Below the pieces are notes generated by a model. It saw only the letters and a list, made by a program, of their open reading frames with translations, had not been told where the DNA came from and did not search any database. 64,000 nt of DNA from DASRVA01 sp050732875 (GTDB lineage Bacteria > Gemmatimonadota > Gemmatimonadetes > JACCXV01 > JAHWKZ01): assembly GCA_050732875.1 (NCBI GenBank), contig JBOHRQ010000007.1, positions 1 to 64,000 of the forward strand. Direction: 5' to 3'. Numbering within the stretch: position 1 is the first letter of the stretch; every line of letters starts with the position of its first letter. Of this stretch, positions 8,181-16,774 are shown piece after piece. Position numbers and translations under genes: made by a program.

Positions 8181-9350
8181 ATGGACGGCGCGAAGCGACT
8201 GAAGGGCATCCCCGGTTTCTCCATCGATCGGGTGGCCGAAGCCGCGGGAGAGGATCCCGCGGTCCTGCGGCTCGAAAACCTGGACACCGATCTGCCACCG
8301 CCCAGGGAGGCGATCGAGGCCACCCGGCGGGCGATCGGCCGCGACGAGGACAACAGCTACCTCCCCTTCACCGGCCAGCGCGAGCTCCGGGAGGCGATCG
8401 CCGGCCGCCATCGGCGGGCCACCGGACAGCCGTGCGATCCGACGCACGTGGTGGTGACGTGCGGCGGCACCGAGGGCCTGTTCGACGCGCTCCTCGCTCT
8501 CACCGATCCGGAGGACGAAGTCCTCCTCACCGATCCGACCTACGCCGGGATGATCTACCGCGTGCGCCTGGCCGGCGCCGTCCCCCGCCTGGTTCCCTTC
8601 CGGCCCGAGGAGGGAGCGTGGCGGCTCGACCTGGATGCCCTTCGCGGCGCGGTGACGAGACGGACCCGGATGCTCTTTCTCATGAACCCGTCCGTGCCGT
8701 CCGGGGCGGTGATGAGCCGGGAGGAGTGGGACACGGTGGCCGGGCTCTGCCGGGAGCGGGATCTCTGGCTCCTCTACAACGCGGCCATGGAGCGGATCCT
8801 CTTCGACGGCCGGTCGCTGATCCATCCGGCGTCTCTGCCCGGCATGGCCGAACGGACGGTCACGGTGGGGTCGGTCTCCAAGGAGTTCCGGATGATCGGC
8901 TGGCGAGTGGGGTGGACCATCTCGCCGCCCGGCGTGGCCGGGGACATCGCCCGGGTCCACATCTACAACGCGGTCACCGCGACCGGTATCGCCCAGAAAG
9001 GGGCGCGGGCCGCCCTGACGGCCGACCGCGACGACTTCGAGCGCTGCCGCGCCGAGTGGGAGCGGCGGCGGGACGTGGTCTCCGCCGCGCTGGCCGGACA
9101 CGGCATGATCCCGGCCGCCGGCGGCTGGTCCCAGCTCCTCGACGTGGCCCGGCTCGGACACGACTCCTTCACAGCGTCCCGGCTCCTCCTCGAGAAAGGA
9201 CGGGTGGCGGCGACCCCGATGCGCGACTGGGGAGGCCCGACCGCCGATCGCTACGTGCGGATCGTCTTCAGCAACGAGCCCGTCGAGCGGCTGGCGGAGC
9301 TGGGCGCGCGGGTCGACAGGGCCCTTGGCCAGGGCAGCCCTTCGACTTGA
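8181..9350 (+). CDS. PLP-dependent aminotransferase, class I/II fold, atypical active site
   Basis: Fold-type I aminotransferase of 389 residues. The PLP Lys lies in VGSVSKEFRMIGWRVGW (about K234), and the substrate-carboxylate Arg is likely in RYVRIVFSNEP near the end. The NP motif appears as NPSVPSG (about 169-175). The normally invariant Asp that contacts the PLP ring nitrogen (DExY motif) is Asn here (about N200 in YNAAMER), and the Tyr three residues on is Met. The substrate is unknown. The adjacent prephenate dehydratase gene, 34 bases downstream, makes an aromatic amino acid role possible. ATG 8181 is chosen; a TTG at 8169 is an alternative. Confidence 0.75.
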   Translation: MDGAKRLKGIPGFSIDRVAEAAGEDPAVLRLENLDTDLPPPREAIEATRRAIGRDEDNSYLPFTGQRELREAIAGRHRRATGQPCDPTHVVVTCGGTEGLFDALLALTDPEDEVLLTDPTYAGMIYRVRLAGAVPRLVPFRPEEGAWRLDLDALRGAVTRRTRMLFLMNPSVPSGAVMSREEWDTVAGLCRERDLWLLYNAAMERILFDGRSLIHPASLPGMAERTVTVGSVSKEFRMIGWRVGWTISPPGVAGDIARVHIYNAVTATGIAQKGARAALTADRDDFERCRAEWERRRDVVSAALAGHGMIPAAGGWSQLLDVARLGHDSFTASRLLLEKGRVAATPMRDWGGPTADRYVRIVFSNEPVERLAELGARVDRALGQGSPST

Positions 9351-9384
9351 CGCCCCACCGACCGCGTTCGAGACTCACCGGTTC

Positions 9385-10308
9385 ATGCCGCTTCCGCGAC
9401 CCCTCCGCCTGGCGATCCAGGGCGAGCACGGCTCCTTCAGCGAAGAAGCGGTGACCAAGCTCCTCGACTGGCCCCACCGGGTGCTCCCGGCGGTCGACTT
9501 CCCGACCATGTTCACCAGCGTGGGACGGCATCAGGCCCACGCCTGCCTCGCCCCCATGGAGAACTCGCTCGTCGGTTCGATCTTCGAGAGCTACGACCTG
9601 CTCCTCCAGTTCGGCTTCCGGATCCTGGGCGAGGTGTACCTGCGAGTCGAGCACTGCCTGATCGCTCCGGTGGGGACATACCTGGAGGATGTCGAGCGCG
9701 TCTACTCCCATCCGGTGGCGCTCGAGCAGTGCCGGCTCTTCTTTCGCGCCCACCCGCGGATCCAGACCGTCGCCACCTACGACACGGCAGGCAGCGTGCG
9801 GATGCTCGTCCTGCGCCGGGAGACGCACGCGGGGGCGATCGCCGGCCGCGGGGCCGCCTCCCACTACGGGGCCAAGATCCTGGCCGAGAACGTCGAGGAC
9901 GATCCGGCCAACTACACGCGATTCTTCCTGCTGGCGCCGCCCGATGCGGAGCTGGAGGGGATCGAGGACCGGTTCCGCTCCGGCGAGACCGGGACCGTCA
10001 AAACGTCGATCGTGTTCCACGTCTCCAACGAGCCCGGGAGCCTCCACCGCGCCCTGTCGGGGTTTGCCGACGGTGGGGTGGACCTGGCGAAGATCGAGTC
10101 GCGGCCGGTCCGCGGCCGGCCTTTCGAGTATTTGTTCTACATCGATTTCCACGGCCTGCCAGGGGTCAATCCCGGCCGGACGGCGCTCCGCGCCCTGGCG
10201 CGTCAGGCCGGGTTCCTGCGGATCCTGGGGAGCTACCCTTCGGGACGGCTCGACTGGATGGGTACCGACGCCCCGCTCCTCCCGGCGAGCTGGTCCCCCG
10301 CCGAGTAG
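9385..10308 (+). CDS. pheA: Prephenate dehydratase
   Basis: Converts prephenate to phenylpyruvate in phenylalanine biosynthesis. The 307-residue protein has the catalytic PDT domain first (PMENS near residue 59, catalytic Thr in NYTRFFLL near 178) and an ACT regulatory domain after about 210, with the phenylalanine-binding ESRPVRGRPFEYLFYID and a GSLHRAL segment in place of GALV. This is a monofunctional enzyme without a chorismate mutase domain. The ATG at 9385 gives a start directly before the conserved LAIQGEHGSFSE. It follows the aminotransferase gene, which could complete the pathway, and converges on a lipoprotein gene. Confidence 0.9.
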   Translation: MPLPRPLRLAIQGEHGSFSEEAVTKLLDWPHRVLPAVDFPTMFTSVGRHQAHACLAPMENSLVGSIFESYDLLLQFGFRILGEVYLRVEHCLIAPVGTYLEDVERVYSHPVALEQCRLFFRAHPRIQTVATYDTAGSVRMLVLRRETHAGAIAGRGAASHYGAKILAENVEDDPANYTRFFLLAPPDAELEGIEDRFRSGETGTVKTSIVFHVSNEPGSLHRALSGFADGGVDLAKIESRPVRGRPFEYLFYIDFHGLPGVNPGRTALRALARQAGFLRILGSYPSGRLDWMGTDAPLLPASWSPAE

Positions 10309-10313
10309 CAGCG

Positions 10314-11105
10314 CTAACGCAGAGCTGGCAGCCCGAACGTCAGGTCGGCCGAAGGCGCGGGGCGGGAGAGTGGAACCCACTCTCCGCTCTCGAGCTGGAC
10401 CAGGTCGCGCGCATAGAGCGAGTCCTCGGCGACGAACCGCGCTGCGGCGGCCGCCCGATCGTAGCGCCACGCCTCCCCGCGACGGAGTCCCGCCTGCCAG
10501 TCCTCGCTCGCGAACCGCGCGCCCGCAAGCTGCCATCCGTTGTCTCCCGGAGCGGCAGCGAAGTGTCCATAGTAGAGGCCCAGGAGCGACTCCCCCCCCT
10601 CGTCGCGGAGCACGAGCAGCTCGGCGAAGACTCGGCTCGAGTCGCCCGGCACCGGTTCCATCCGCACGATGCTCGGCCGGACAAGCCCGGCGAGCCCCGC
10701 CGACCACTCAGCCGCCGTCCGCTGACCGCGGATTTCGGGGTGGACATAGGTGAAGGCGCGCTCGTAGCCCACCCCGCCGATCCCGATCGTGCCCAGCGAG
10801 CTGGACCCGGTCTGGGCGAGGGCGCGGACGAACTGGCGTGAGGCCTCGACAGGCCCCGACGGAAAGGATCGCTGCGAGGGAAGGCGCGGCTCGGGGCGGA
10901 CGAGCCAGGCGAAGCTCGCCGCCACGCTGTCGATGTGAATCGATCGGTAGATCGTGTCGGCCGTCACGATCGTGGTGTCCGGGTCAGCACCCCGCGATGC
11001 CGTCCGCCGGCGCTCGTCCGGACCCTCGACCCAGACTTCGGCCCGACACGCCCCGAGGAGGGCGAGGCCGAGGACGAGCGCGCGGGCCGAATGACGTGCG
11101 GGCAT
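10314..11105 (-). CDS. Lipoprotein of unknown function
   Basis: A 263-residue exported protein. The N-terminus MPARHSARALVLGLALLGAC is a lipoprotein signal with the lipidated Cys at 20. The rest has mixed alpha/beta character with no motif I recognise, including a phrase GEWVPLSRP near the end. ATG 11105 is chosen because it begins the signal peptide. It is transcribed away from the 133-residue gene at 11175 and converges on pheA with five bases between stops. The function is unknown. Confidence 0.65.
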   Translation of the reverse strand: MPARHSARALVLGLALLGACRAEVWVEGPDERRRTASRGADPDTTIVTADTIYRSIHIDSVAASFAWLVRPEPRLPSQRSFPSGPVEASRQFVRALAQTGSSSLGTIGIGGVGYERAFTYVHPEIRGQRTAAEWSAGLAGLVRPSIVRMEPVPGDSSRVFAELLVLRDEGGESLLGLYYGHFAAAPGDNGWQLAGARFASEDWQAGLRRGEAWRYDRAAAAARFVAEDSLYARDLVQLESGEWVPLSRPAPSADLTFGLPALR

Positions 11106-11174
11106 GAGAATGGCCCGTATATTGGTGCAACGCGCCGCACTCGACAACCGGCGTCGCCATCACCGAGGAGGCTC

Positions 11175-11576
11175 ATGAGCGTTCGCATGTCCACCCAGGT
11201 CCAGCGCCCGCCGTCCCTGCCCGGGGTGCCGCCTCGGTATCAGGTCTTCGACCGGCGCAAGAGCCCGCCCATGACGGTCGCGCGGTTCTATTTCGATCCG
11301 GCACAGGAGGGCGTCGTCTTCGAGGTCTATGACGACGAGTTCCGCGAGTTCTTGAAGCGGGCCCCCGCCTTCGCAGGCAAGCGGTTCGACTGGATGCTCG
11401 ATGTCGCCCCGGACGCGCCCCACGACACCCGCCACGCGGTGGTGCGGCCGCATCCGATGCCGGTTCCGGCCGACCGCGGGGCGCCGAGCGATCCCGCGCT
11501 CTCGCTCGCGGGGGCAGTCCAGGCCTGCAGTGAGCTCGAGTCCTTCCGGGTCGTCCACGCGAGCGACCCGAGGTAG
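11175..11576 (+). CDS. Hypothetical protein
   Basis: 133 residues, no signal peptide, no transmembrane helix and no recognised domain. The ATG is preceded by GAGGAG at a good distance, which supports translation. A central segment ARFYFDPAQEGVVFEVYDDEFREFLKRAP looks structured, and the C-terminal part is rich in Pro and Ala. It is divergent from the lipoprotein gene at 11105, and the short shared region probably contains both promoters. Confidence 0.55.
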   Translation: MSVRMSTQVQRPPSLPGVPPRYQVFDRRKSPPMTVARFYFDPAQEGVVFEVYDDEFREFLKRAPAFAGKRFDWMLDVAPDAPHDTRHAVVRPHPMPVPADRGAPSDPALSLAGAVQACSELESFRVVHASDPR

Positions 11577-11606
11577 CGATCGGTCCGGCGCAGCGAGCCG
11601 GGGCGA

Positions 11607-12158
11607 TCAGCGGCCCTCCTCGCCCCCGACCTCTTCCGATCCCTGGCGCGTGTAGAGCCCATCGAACACCACCTCCCAGTCCTCCGCTCCGCGGCGGACT
11701 TCCCAGAGCTGCCGCACTCGGCCCTCGTCGAACGGCATCCAGGTGATCCGATGCGTCACCGGACCTTTCTCGTCCCGCATCTCCCCCGAGAGCACCATCG
11801 AGCCCTCCACGAGACCTCCCGAGAGGAGCAGGAAGCCCCCCCGGTCGTCGACCCAGGTCTGGTGCCACGTGCCCGCCTCGGGGTCGTACTTGTTGAGGCT
11901 GGTGCCGGTCATCCCCCTCCTTCCATGCCACCGCTCGCGGAGCGCGCAGCCGTCCAGGACGCGGTCGATCTCGTTGGTCCCCGCCACCTCTCCGTCCGGT
12001 GTCGTCACCTCCCAGGAGCCGATCCAGAAGTCGAACTGTCGGTGTTCCTCGGCCGCACAGGCCTCGGCTGGCGGGGCGCCGGCCTCCTGCGCGAACGCGA
12101 ACGGAAACGATCCAGTCAAAAGCGCGGCGGTGGCCGCCGTGGCCATTCGGACACGCAT
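11607..12158 (-). CDS. Secreted DUF1579-like protein
   Basis: 183 residues with a cleavable signal peptide (to about AFAQEAG). The motif FDFWIGSWEVTTPDG followed by the small beta strands NEIDRVLDGCALRERW matches the DUF1579 / lipocalin-like family of periplasmic proteins with unknown ligand. AAGGAGGT lies seven bases before the chosen ATG, which excludes the longer in-frame start. It stands alone between the small gene at 11175 and a divergent outer-membrane protein gene. Confidence 0.65.
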   Translation of the reverse strand: MRVRMATAATAALLTGSFPFAFAQEAGAPPAEACAAEEHRQFDFWIGSWEVTTPDGEVAGTNEIDRVLDGCALRERWHGRRGMTGTSLNKYDPEAGTWHQTWVDDRGGFLLLSGGLVEGSMVLSGEMRDEKGPVTHRITWMPFDEGRVRQLWEVRRGAEDWEVVFDGLYTRQGSEEVGGEEGR

Positions 12159-12415
12159 CGATGCACCTCCTTGAAGGCGTCCGGCTGGCTGGCCCATGGG
12201 TCCGTGGCGGAGCCACCGGACTGTCGGACCCGAAGCCTATGCTGATGACCACCAGGGGACAGCCTTCGCCCTTCTCCGGCGGCAGCTGTGCGGCGGACTG
12301 CGCGGTGACGCGGCGAGCGGCAAGAAACCCGGATTTTCCGGCGATTTGGTTGGTCGGCCCGGATCTTGCTCGATCTGTGCCGGAAGTTCACCAAACCCAA
12401 CAGGAGCGACCATCG

Positions 12416-13435
12416 ATGCGATTCCGTGCGTTGGTTCTTCCCGGCCTTTCGATCGTGCTTCTCGGCACTCCCCTGCTGGCGCAGGAGCCTCGCGTAGGGC
12501 CGATGCCGAGGACGTGGAGCGGCGCCAGCGAGGACCTGGAGACCGAGCCCTTCCCGATCCGGGCGGGCTCCTGGCGGATCGACTGGGACACCGCCGACGC
12601 CGCGCCCGGTTCGTACCTTTTGATCACCGTGCGTCACGAAAGCGGCACGGCCGTCGAGACGTTCACGCATCAGGGGGAGGGCTCGGGATCCGACCGCGTC
12701 GATACCCGGCCCGGGATCTACTACCTGGACATCACCGGCGTCGATCTGGAGTGGACGGTCTCGATGAGCGAGCGGGTTCGCACAACGGACCCGGGCCCAC
12801 CGACCCTCCCCGTGCAGGCCTGTACCGGACGCGGGACGGTCGGGGGCCAGGGGTTCGTGGAAGCAGGTGTCGGTTTCGGCAACGACGCCCGCGTCTACTC
12901 GATGGGCGGCGGCTACGACAGCCGGGGCCCCGTGACCGTCAACTTCGCGGCCAACTTCGTCGACAACGACGAGGTGGTGGTCCTCGGGGAATCCTTCGAA
13001 AGCCCCGACGCCTACGGCGGGGGCGGCGGCATCGTCATTCAGGTGACGGAAGCGCCCGTGAACGTCTGCCCGGCGTTCGGGCTGAGCTACTCCAGGCTCG
13101 AGGAAATCGAGGTGCTCGAAGATCTGGGAATCGATTTCGACCTCGACCTCTGGACGGCGTCGGCGGGTGTGGCGTTCGGACTGGCGGTGCCCGCCGGGGA
13201 CAGCGGTGTGTTCGTCATGCCGTTCGCGACCCCGAGGCTGCTGGCGGTGCATGGTCGGGCTTCAGGGGAGTTCGAGGGAGAGACCGCGGAAGACTCGGAG
13301 ACGGAGGTCGAGTTCGGAGCGAGCGCCGGCCTTTTCTTCGGCGGCGCGCGACTGTACGGCGGCATCGTGGTCGACGTGACGACCTTCGAAGAGTCCGATC
13401 CGACCTTCGGCCTGGGGTTCGGCGTCGCGTTCTGA
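12416..13435 (+). CDS. Predicted outer-membrane beta-barrel protein
   Basis: 339 residues: signal peptide ending near PLLAQEP, a middle region with a short beta-sandwich-like part (about 25-115) and a C-terminal half of alternating strands (for example VNFAANFVDNDEVVVLGE, TASAGVAFGLAVPAG). It ends in Phe (GFGVAF), the signal for outer-membrane insertion. I do not recognise a specific family. CAGGAG sits upstream of the ATG. The gene ends 48 bases before the run of N. Confidence 0.6.
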   Translation: MRFRALVLPGLSIVLLGTPLLAQEPRVGPMPRTWSGASEDLETEPFPIRAGSWRIDWDTADAAPGSYLLITVRHESGTAVETFTHQGEGSGSDRVDTRPGIYYLDITGVDLEWTVSMSERVRTTDPGPPTLPVQACTGRGTVGGQGFVEAGVGFGNDARVYSMGGGYDSRGPVTVNFAANFVDNDEVVVLGESFESPDAYGGGGGIVIQVTEAPVNVCPAFGLSYSRLEEIEVLEDLGIDFDLDLWTASAGVAFGLAVPAGDSGVFVMPFATPRLLAVHGRASGEFEGETAEDSETEVEFGASAGLFFGGARLYGGIVVDVTTFEESDPTFGLGFGVAF

Positions 13436-13483
13436 GCCAGTGTCGGCGGGAGTCCAGAACAACTAGCCCCAGATCGACCCACG

Positions 13484-13583
13484 NNNNNNNNNNNNNNNNN
13501 NNNNNNNNNNNNNNNNNNNNNNNNNNNNNNNNNNNNNNNNNNNNNNNNNNNNNNNNNNNNNNNNNNNNNNNNNNNNNNNNNNN
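13484..13583. other. Assembly gap of 100 N
   Basis: Exactly one hundred unknown bases, a conventional scaffold filler, so the true gap size is unknown. It cuts the ccmI-like gene on the minus strand. Left of the gap a minus-strand reading ends at a TAG (13463-13465), which may be the end of the same gene, but the frame across the gap cannot be trusted. Confidence 0.95.
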
Positions 13584-13816
13584 CGCTTGAAGCGCGCGTC
13601 CAGATCGCGGTAGTCCTCTTCGGAGAGCTTTCCGGTCGCCCGGTCCAGCTCGAGCTCGTGGATCTCCCGAACCAGGCGGTCCTTCTCGGCCTCGAGATCC
13701 CGCCGCTCGACCGCGGCCGCGTTTTCGCCCTTACGGTCCGTCAGGAGCGGCCAAGCCGCCAGCCACACGGCGCCGAGAAGGAGCCAGAGGCCCGCCAGGA
13801 CGAGGAGCGGCGTCAC
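13584..13816 (-). CDS. CcmI-like cytochrome c biogenesis protein, truncated by the gap
   Basis: The N-terminal 77 residues are visible: an N-terminal transmembrane helix (LLVLAGLWLLLGAVWLAAW) followed by a charged coiled-coil-like stretch with REIHELELDRATGKLSEEDYRDLDARFK, the pattern of CcmI N-termini and of related zinc-ribbon proteins that follow ccmF. The GTG start overlaps the ccmF stop (GTGA). The C-terminal part, where TPR or zinc-ribbon motifs would be, is lost in the gap. Confidence 0.6.
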
Positions 13817-15822
13817 CGGCCCGCCTCCTCCGCGGCCGCCATCGCGCCCACCGGCTCCTCTTCCCGCCGCCGGCGCCGCGATCCCGTGCGCGTCGAGAGG
13901 GCGGTCAGGATTCCGATCACCATGATCCCGCCACCGATCCAGATCCAGAGCATCATCGGATTCACCAGAAGGGTCACGTCGACGGCGTCGGCGCCCGGCT
14001 GGTACGATTCCTGGATCGCGTAGAAGTCCTCGAACGGCCGCGACCAGATCGCCACCTCGGTCGTCACCTGCTCCTGCGCCAGCGGGTAGAAGCGCCGCTC
14101 CGGGCGCATCCGGCGCGGCTCGGTGCGACCGTCGCTGACCGTCAGGTTGGCCACGGTGGCGGTGTAGTTGGGACCGCCCTCGATGTCGGTGCCCCGGTAA
14201 AGGACGTTGAAGGGACCGATCTCGATCTCGTCGCCGGGGCGCATGCGGACCGAACGCTCGGACACGAACAGGGCGCCGGCGATCCCGGCGAAGACGAACA
14301 CCACACCGATGTGGACGATGTAGCCGCCGTAGCGCCGCCGGTTCTTCCCGATCAGCCCGAGGAGCGCCGAGGCGGGGCCGACCTCCCTGGAGCGCATCCG
14401 GGCGCGGGTGCCACGCCACAGCTCCAGTCCAATCGTCGACAGCACGAACGCGCCAAAGGCGATCACGCTGACCGCGTACCACTGCCGGATCCCGAGCGCG
14501 ACCGCCGCGATCCCGGCGCCGACCAGCACCAACAGCGGGATCCGGAAGTTGCGCTGGAGGTTCCGCCGGGACGCCCGCCGCCAGGCGATCATCGGTCCGA
14601 TGCCCAGGGTCAGGAGCAGGGCAATCGACAAGGGGCCGTTCACCTGGTTGAAGAACGGCGGTCCCACCGAGATCCGCTCCCCGGTCACCGCCTCGGAGAT
14701 GAACGGGAAGAAGGTGCCCCACCAGATCGCGAACGCGATCCCCACCAGCAGCAGGTTGTTGAAAAGGAAGGCGCTCTCCCGCGAGACGTACGACTCGAGA
14801 CGGTTCTCGCTCTTGAGCAGGTCCGACCGCCACCAGGTGAGCGCTACCGCCCCGCCCACCACGATGGCGAGGAAGGCGAGGAAGATGAATCCGATGTCGG
14901 TGGACGCGAAGGCATGCACCGATTCGATGATTCCGCTCCGGGTCACGAACGTGCCGAGGATGGTCAGCGAGAAGGCGGCCGTCACGAGGGCGATGTTCCA
15001 CACCTTGAGCATCCCGCGCTTTTCCTGGATCATGATCGAGTGCACGAACGCGGCGCCCACGAACCACGGCATGATGGCCGAGTTCTCGACCGGGTCCCAG
15101 CCCCAGAACCCGCCCCAGCCGAGCTCGATGTAGGCCCAGTGGGAGCCCATCAGGTTGCCGATCGTGAGAAAGAGGAACGGGACCAGGGCCCACTTCCTGA
15201 TCGCCGTGATCCAGTCGGCGCCGAGGCGCCCGCGGATCAAGGCCGCCATCGCGAACGCGAACGGGACCGACCAACCGACGTAGCCCAGGTAGAGCGAGGG
15301 CGGATGGGCCGCCATCCACTGGTTCTGGAGCAGGGGGTTGAGTCCCCTGCCGTCGGGGGGCAGGAAGTCCAGGGTCACGAAGGGCTTCGAGCTGAACACC
15401 ATGACGCCGAGAAAAAACGCCATGATGGTCTGCAGGACCGCCGCCGCGTGGGGCGCCAGGTCGGGCTGACGCCGGCGATGGACCCACACCGCCGCCGTCG
15501 AGTAGCCGGCCAGGATGAGCGCCCACAGGAGCATCGAGCCTTCCATCCCGCCCCACACGGCGGCGGCCTTGTAGAGGGGCGGCATCGCCCGGCTGGCGTT
15601 CTCGGCGACGTAGGCCAGCCGGAACTGGTCGTTGAGAAAGGCCGCCGTGAGAAGCAGGTAGGCCAGGCCGACGCAGGCGGCGGTTCCGTAGACCGACCCC
15701 AGCGCCGCGTCGATCAGCCGGGAATCCCGCCTCCGGCCGCCCACGTGTCCAACGATCGCTCCGTAGAGCGCCAGGGCGAGCCCGACCCAGAGGGCCAGCG
15801 GACCGAGCGAGTAGACGCTCAA
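13813..15822 (-). CDS. ccmF: Haem lyase subunit CcmF
   Basis: Large inner-membrane component of the system I cytochrome c synthetase, attaching haem to apocytochrome c in the periplasm. 669 residues with some fifteen helices. The tryptophan-rich WWD signature is GGFWGWDPVENSAIMPWFVG, with conserved histidines nearby (AAHPPSLYLGY, FVTRSGIIESVHAF). A TTG start at 15822 shares bases with the ccmD stop (TTGA), and the stop overlaps the ccmI-like gene. A longer in-frame start upstream would overlap ccmD completely and lacks homology. Confidence 0.93.
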   Translation of the reverse strand: MSVYSLGPLALWVGLALALYGAIVGHVGGRRRDSRLIDAALGSVYGTAACVGLAYLLLTAAFLNDQFRLAYVAENASRAMPPLYKAAAVWGGMEGSMLLWALILAGYSTAAVWVHRRRQPDLAPHAAAVLQTIMAFFLGVMVFSSKPFVTLDFLPPDGRGLNPLLQNQWMAAHPPSLYLGYVGWSVPFAFAMAALIRGRLGADWITAIRKWALVPFLFLTIGNLMGSHWAYIELGWGGFWGWDPVENSAIMPWFVGAAFVHSIMIQEKRGMLKVWNIALVTAAFSLTILGTFVTRSGIIESVHAFASTDIGFIFLAFLAIVVGGAVALTWWRSDLLKSENRLESYVSRESAFLFNNLLLVGIAFAIWWGTFFPFISEAVTGERISVGPPFFNQVNGPLSIALLLTLGIGPMIAWRRASRRNLQRNFRIPLLVLVGAGIAAVALGIRQWYAVSVIAFGAFVLSTIGLELWRGTRARMRSREVGPASALLGLIGKNRRRYGGYIVHIGVVFVFAGIAGALFVSERSVRMRPGDEIEIGPFNVLYRGTDIEGGPNYTATVANLTVSDGRTEPRRMRPERRFYPLAQEQVTTEVAIWSRPFEDFYAIQESYQPGADAVDVTLLVNPMMLWIWIGGGIMVIGILTALSTRTGSRRRRREEEPVGAMAAAEEAGR

Positions 15823-15971
15823 GCGTCGTCCTCCCGGGTTCCGCGGGCGATCAGCCGCCCGGTCAGCTCGGCGGCCCTGCGGTTCAACCGCGCCTGGCGC
15901 GAGGAGAGGCCCAGCAGGTAGCCGAACAGGGCCGCCCAAAAAGCGATGTAGGCGGCCAGGTACCAGGTCAT
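15819..15971 (-). CDS. ccmD: Small haem exporter protein CcmD
   Basis: 50 residues: one N-terminal transmembrane helix (YLAAYIAFWAALFGYLLGL) followed by a basic tail with RQARLNRRAAEL. Size, topology and place between ccmC and ccmF identify it as CcmD, which helps release holo-CcmE from the CcmABC complex. The ATG overlaps the ccmC stop (ATGA) and its stop overlaps the ccmF start. Confidence 0.8.
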   Translation of the reverse strand: MTWYLAAYIAFWAALFGYLLGLSSRQARLNRRAAELTGRLIARGTREDDA

Positions 15972-16774
15972 CCGGAATCCTCCTTTACGGCGCGGCCGGC
16001 GGGGCTGGCGGGAGCTCCACGGGCGGCGCCGCGATCGAGGAGCGTCTCCAGCAGGTCGAGGTTCTCGGCCGTCCTCTCCTGCCAGACCCGCTGGATGAGG
16101 AGATAGACGAACACCAGCGTGAACGACGACAGCGCGACCAGCAGCGTGACCAGCATCGACGTCGGGAGCCCGCCACCCGGGTCGTCGATGATCATCACCA
16201 CCGGCTGCGGGTGGAGGGTCCGCCACCACACGACCGACATGTGGATGATGGGGACGTCCAGAAACCCGATGATGCCGACCACGGCCGCCACCCTGCCGAT
16301 GTCGACGCCCGGCCGCGCGAAGGCCCGCAGCAGCAGGTACCCGCCGTAGATGAACCACAGGATGAGCGTCGTCGTGAGCCGGGCGTCCCAGGTCCAGAAG
16401 GCGCCCCAGATCGGCCGGCCCCAGAGCATGCCCGTGACCAGCGTCAGCGACGTGAACAGGAAGCCGATCTCGGCGGCGCAGCGGGCGAAGATGTCCCACA
16501 GTCGCGACCGCTGCCAGAGATAGAGAATCGAGGCCGCGAACACGGCCGCGAACGAAGCATAAGCGAGCCACGCCGAGGGGACGTGGATGTAGAAGATCTT
16601 CTGCGGGTAGCCCTGCACCGCCTCCAGCGGCACCCACCAGAAGACGAGCCCGAAGGTGAACACCATCGTTCCCACGGCGAACCAGCCGATCCACGGCCGC
16701 ACGTCCACGAGAAAGTGGTAGATCCGTCCGTCGAGCGTGGACCAGAATCCGCGCCAGGTCCGTGGCCACTTCAT
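15968..16774 (-). CDS. ccmC: Haem handling protein CcmC
   Basis: Inner-membrane protein of 268 residues that loads haem onto CcmE. Six helices flank the tryptophan-rich loop WGAFWTWDARLT, with conserved His residues in IFYIHVPSAWLAY and PIIHMSVVWWRTLH that ligate haem. The ATG overlaps the ccmB stop (ATGA). The C-terminus runs about 30 residues beyond the last helix and may form a short coiled coil. Confidence 0.93.
   Translation of the reverse strand: MKWPRTWRGFWSTLDGRIYHFLVDVRPWIGWFAVGTMVFTFGLVFWWVPLEAVQGYPQKIFYIHVPSAWLAYASFAAVFAASILYLWQRSRLWDIFARCAAEIGFLFTSLTLVTGMLWGRPIWGAFWTWDARLTTTLILWFIYGGYLLLRAFARPGVDIGRVAAVVGIIGFLDVPIIHMSVVWWRTLHPQPVVMIIDDPGGGLPTSMLVTLLVALSSFTLVFVYLLIQRVWQERTAENLDLLETLLDRGAARGAPASPAGRAVKEDSG

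Noticed and set aside
12159..12415. Promoter or terminator between the DUF1579-like gene and the outer-membrane protein gene
   Set aside because: Only a small CCGGA-TTT-TCCGG hairpin without a T-run and no convincing promoter hexamers; nothing firm enough to list.
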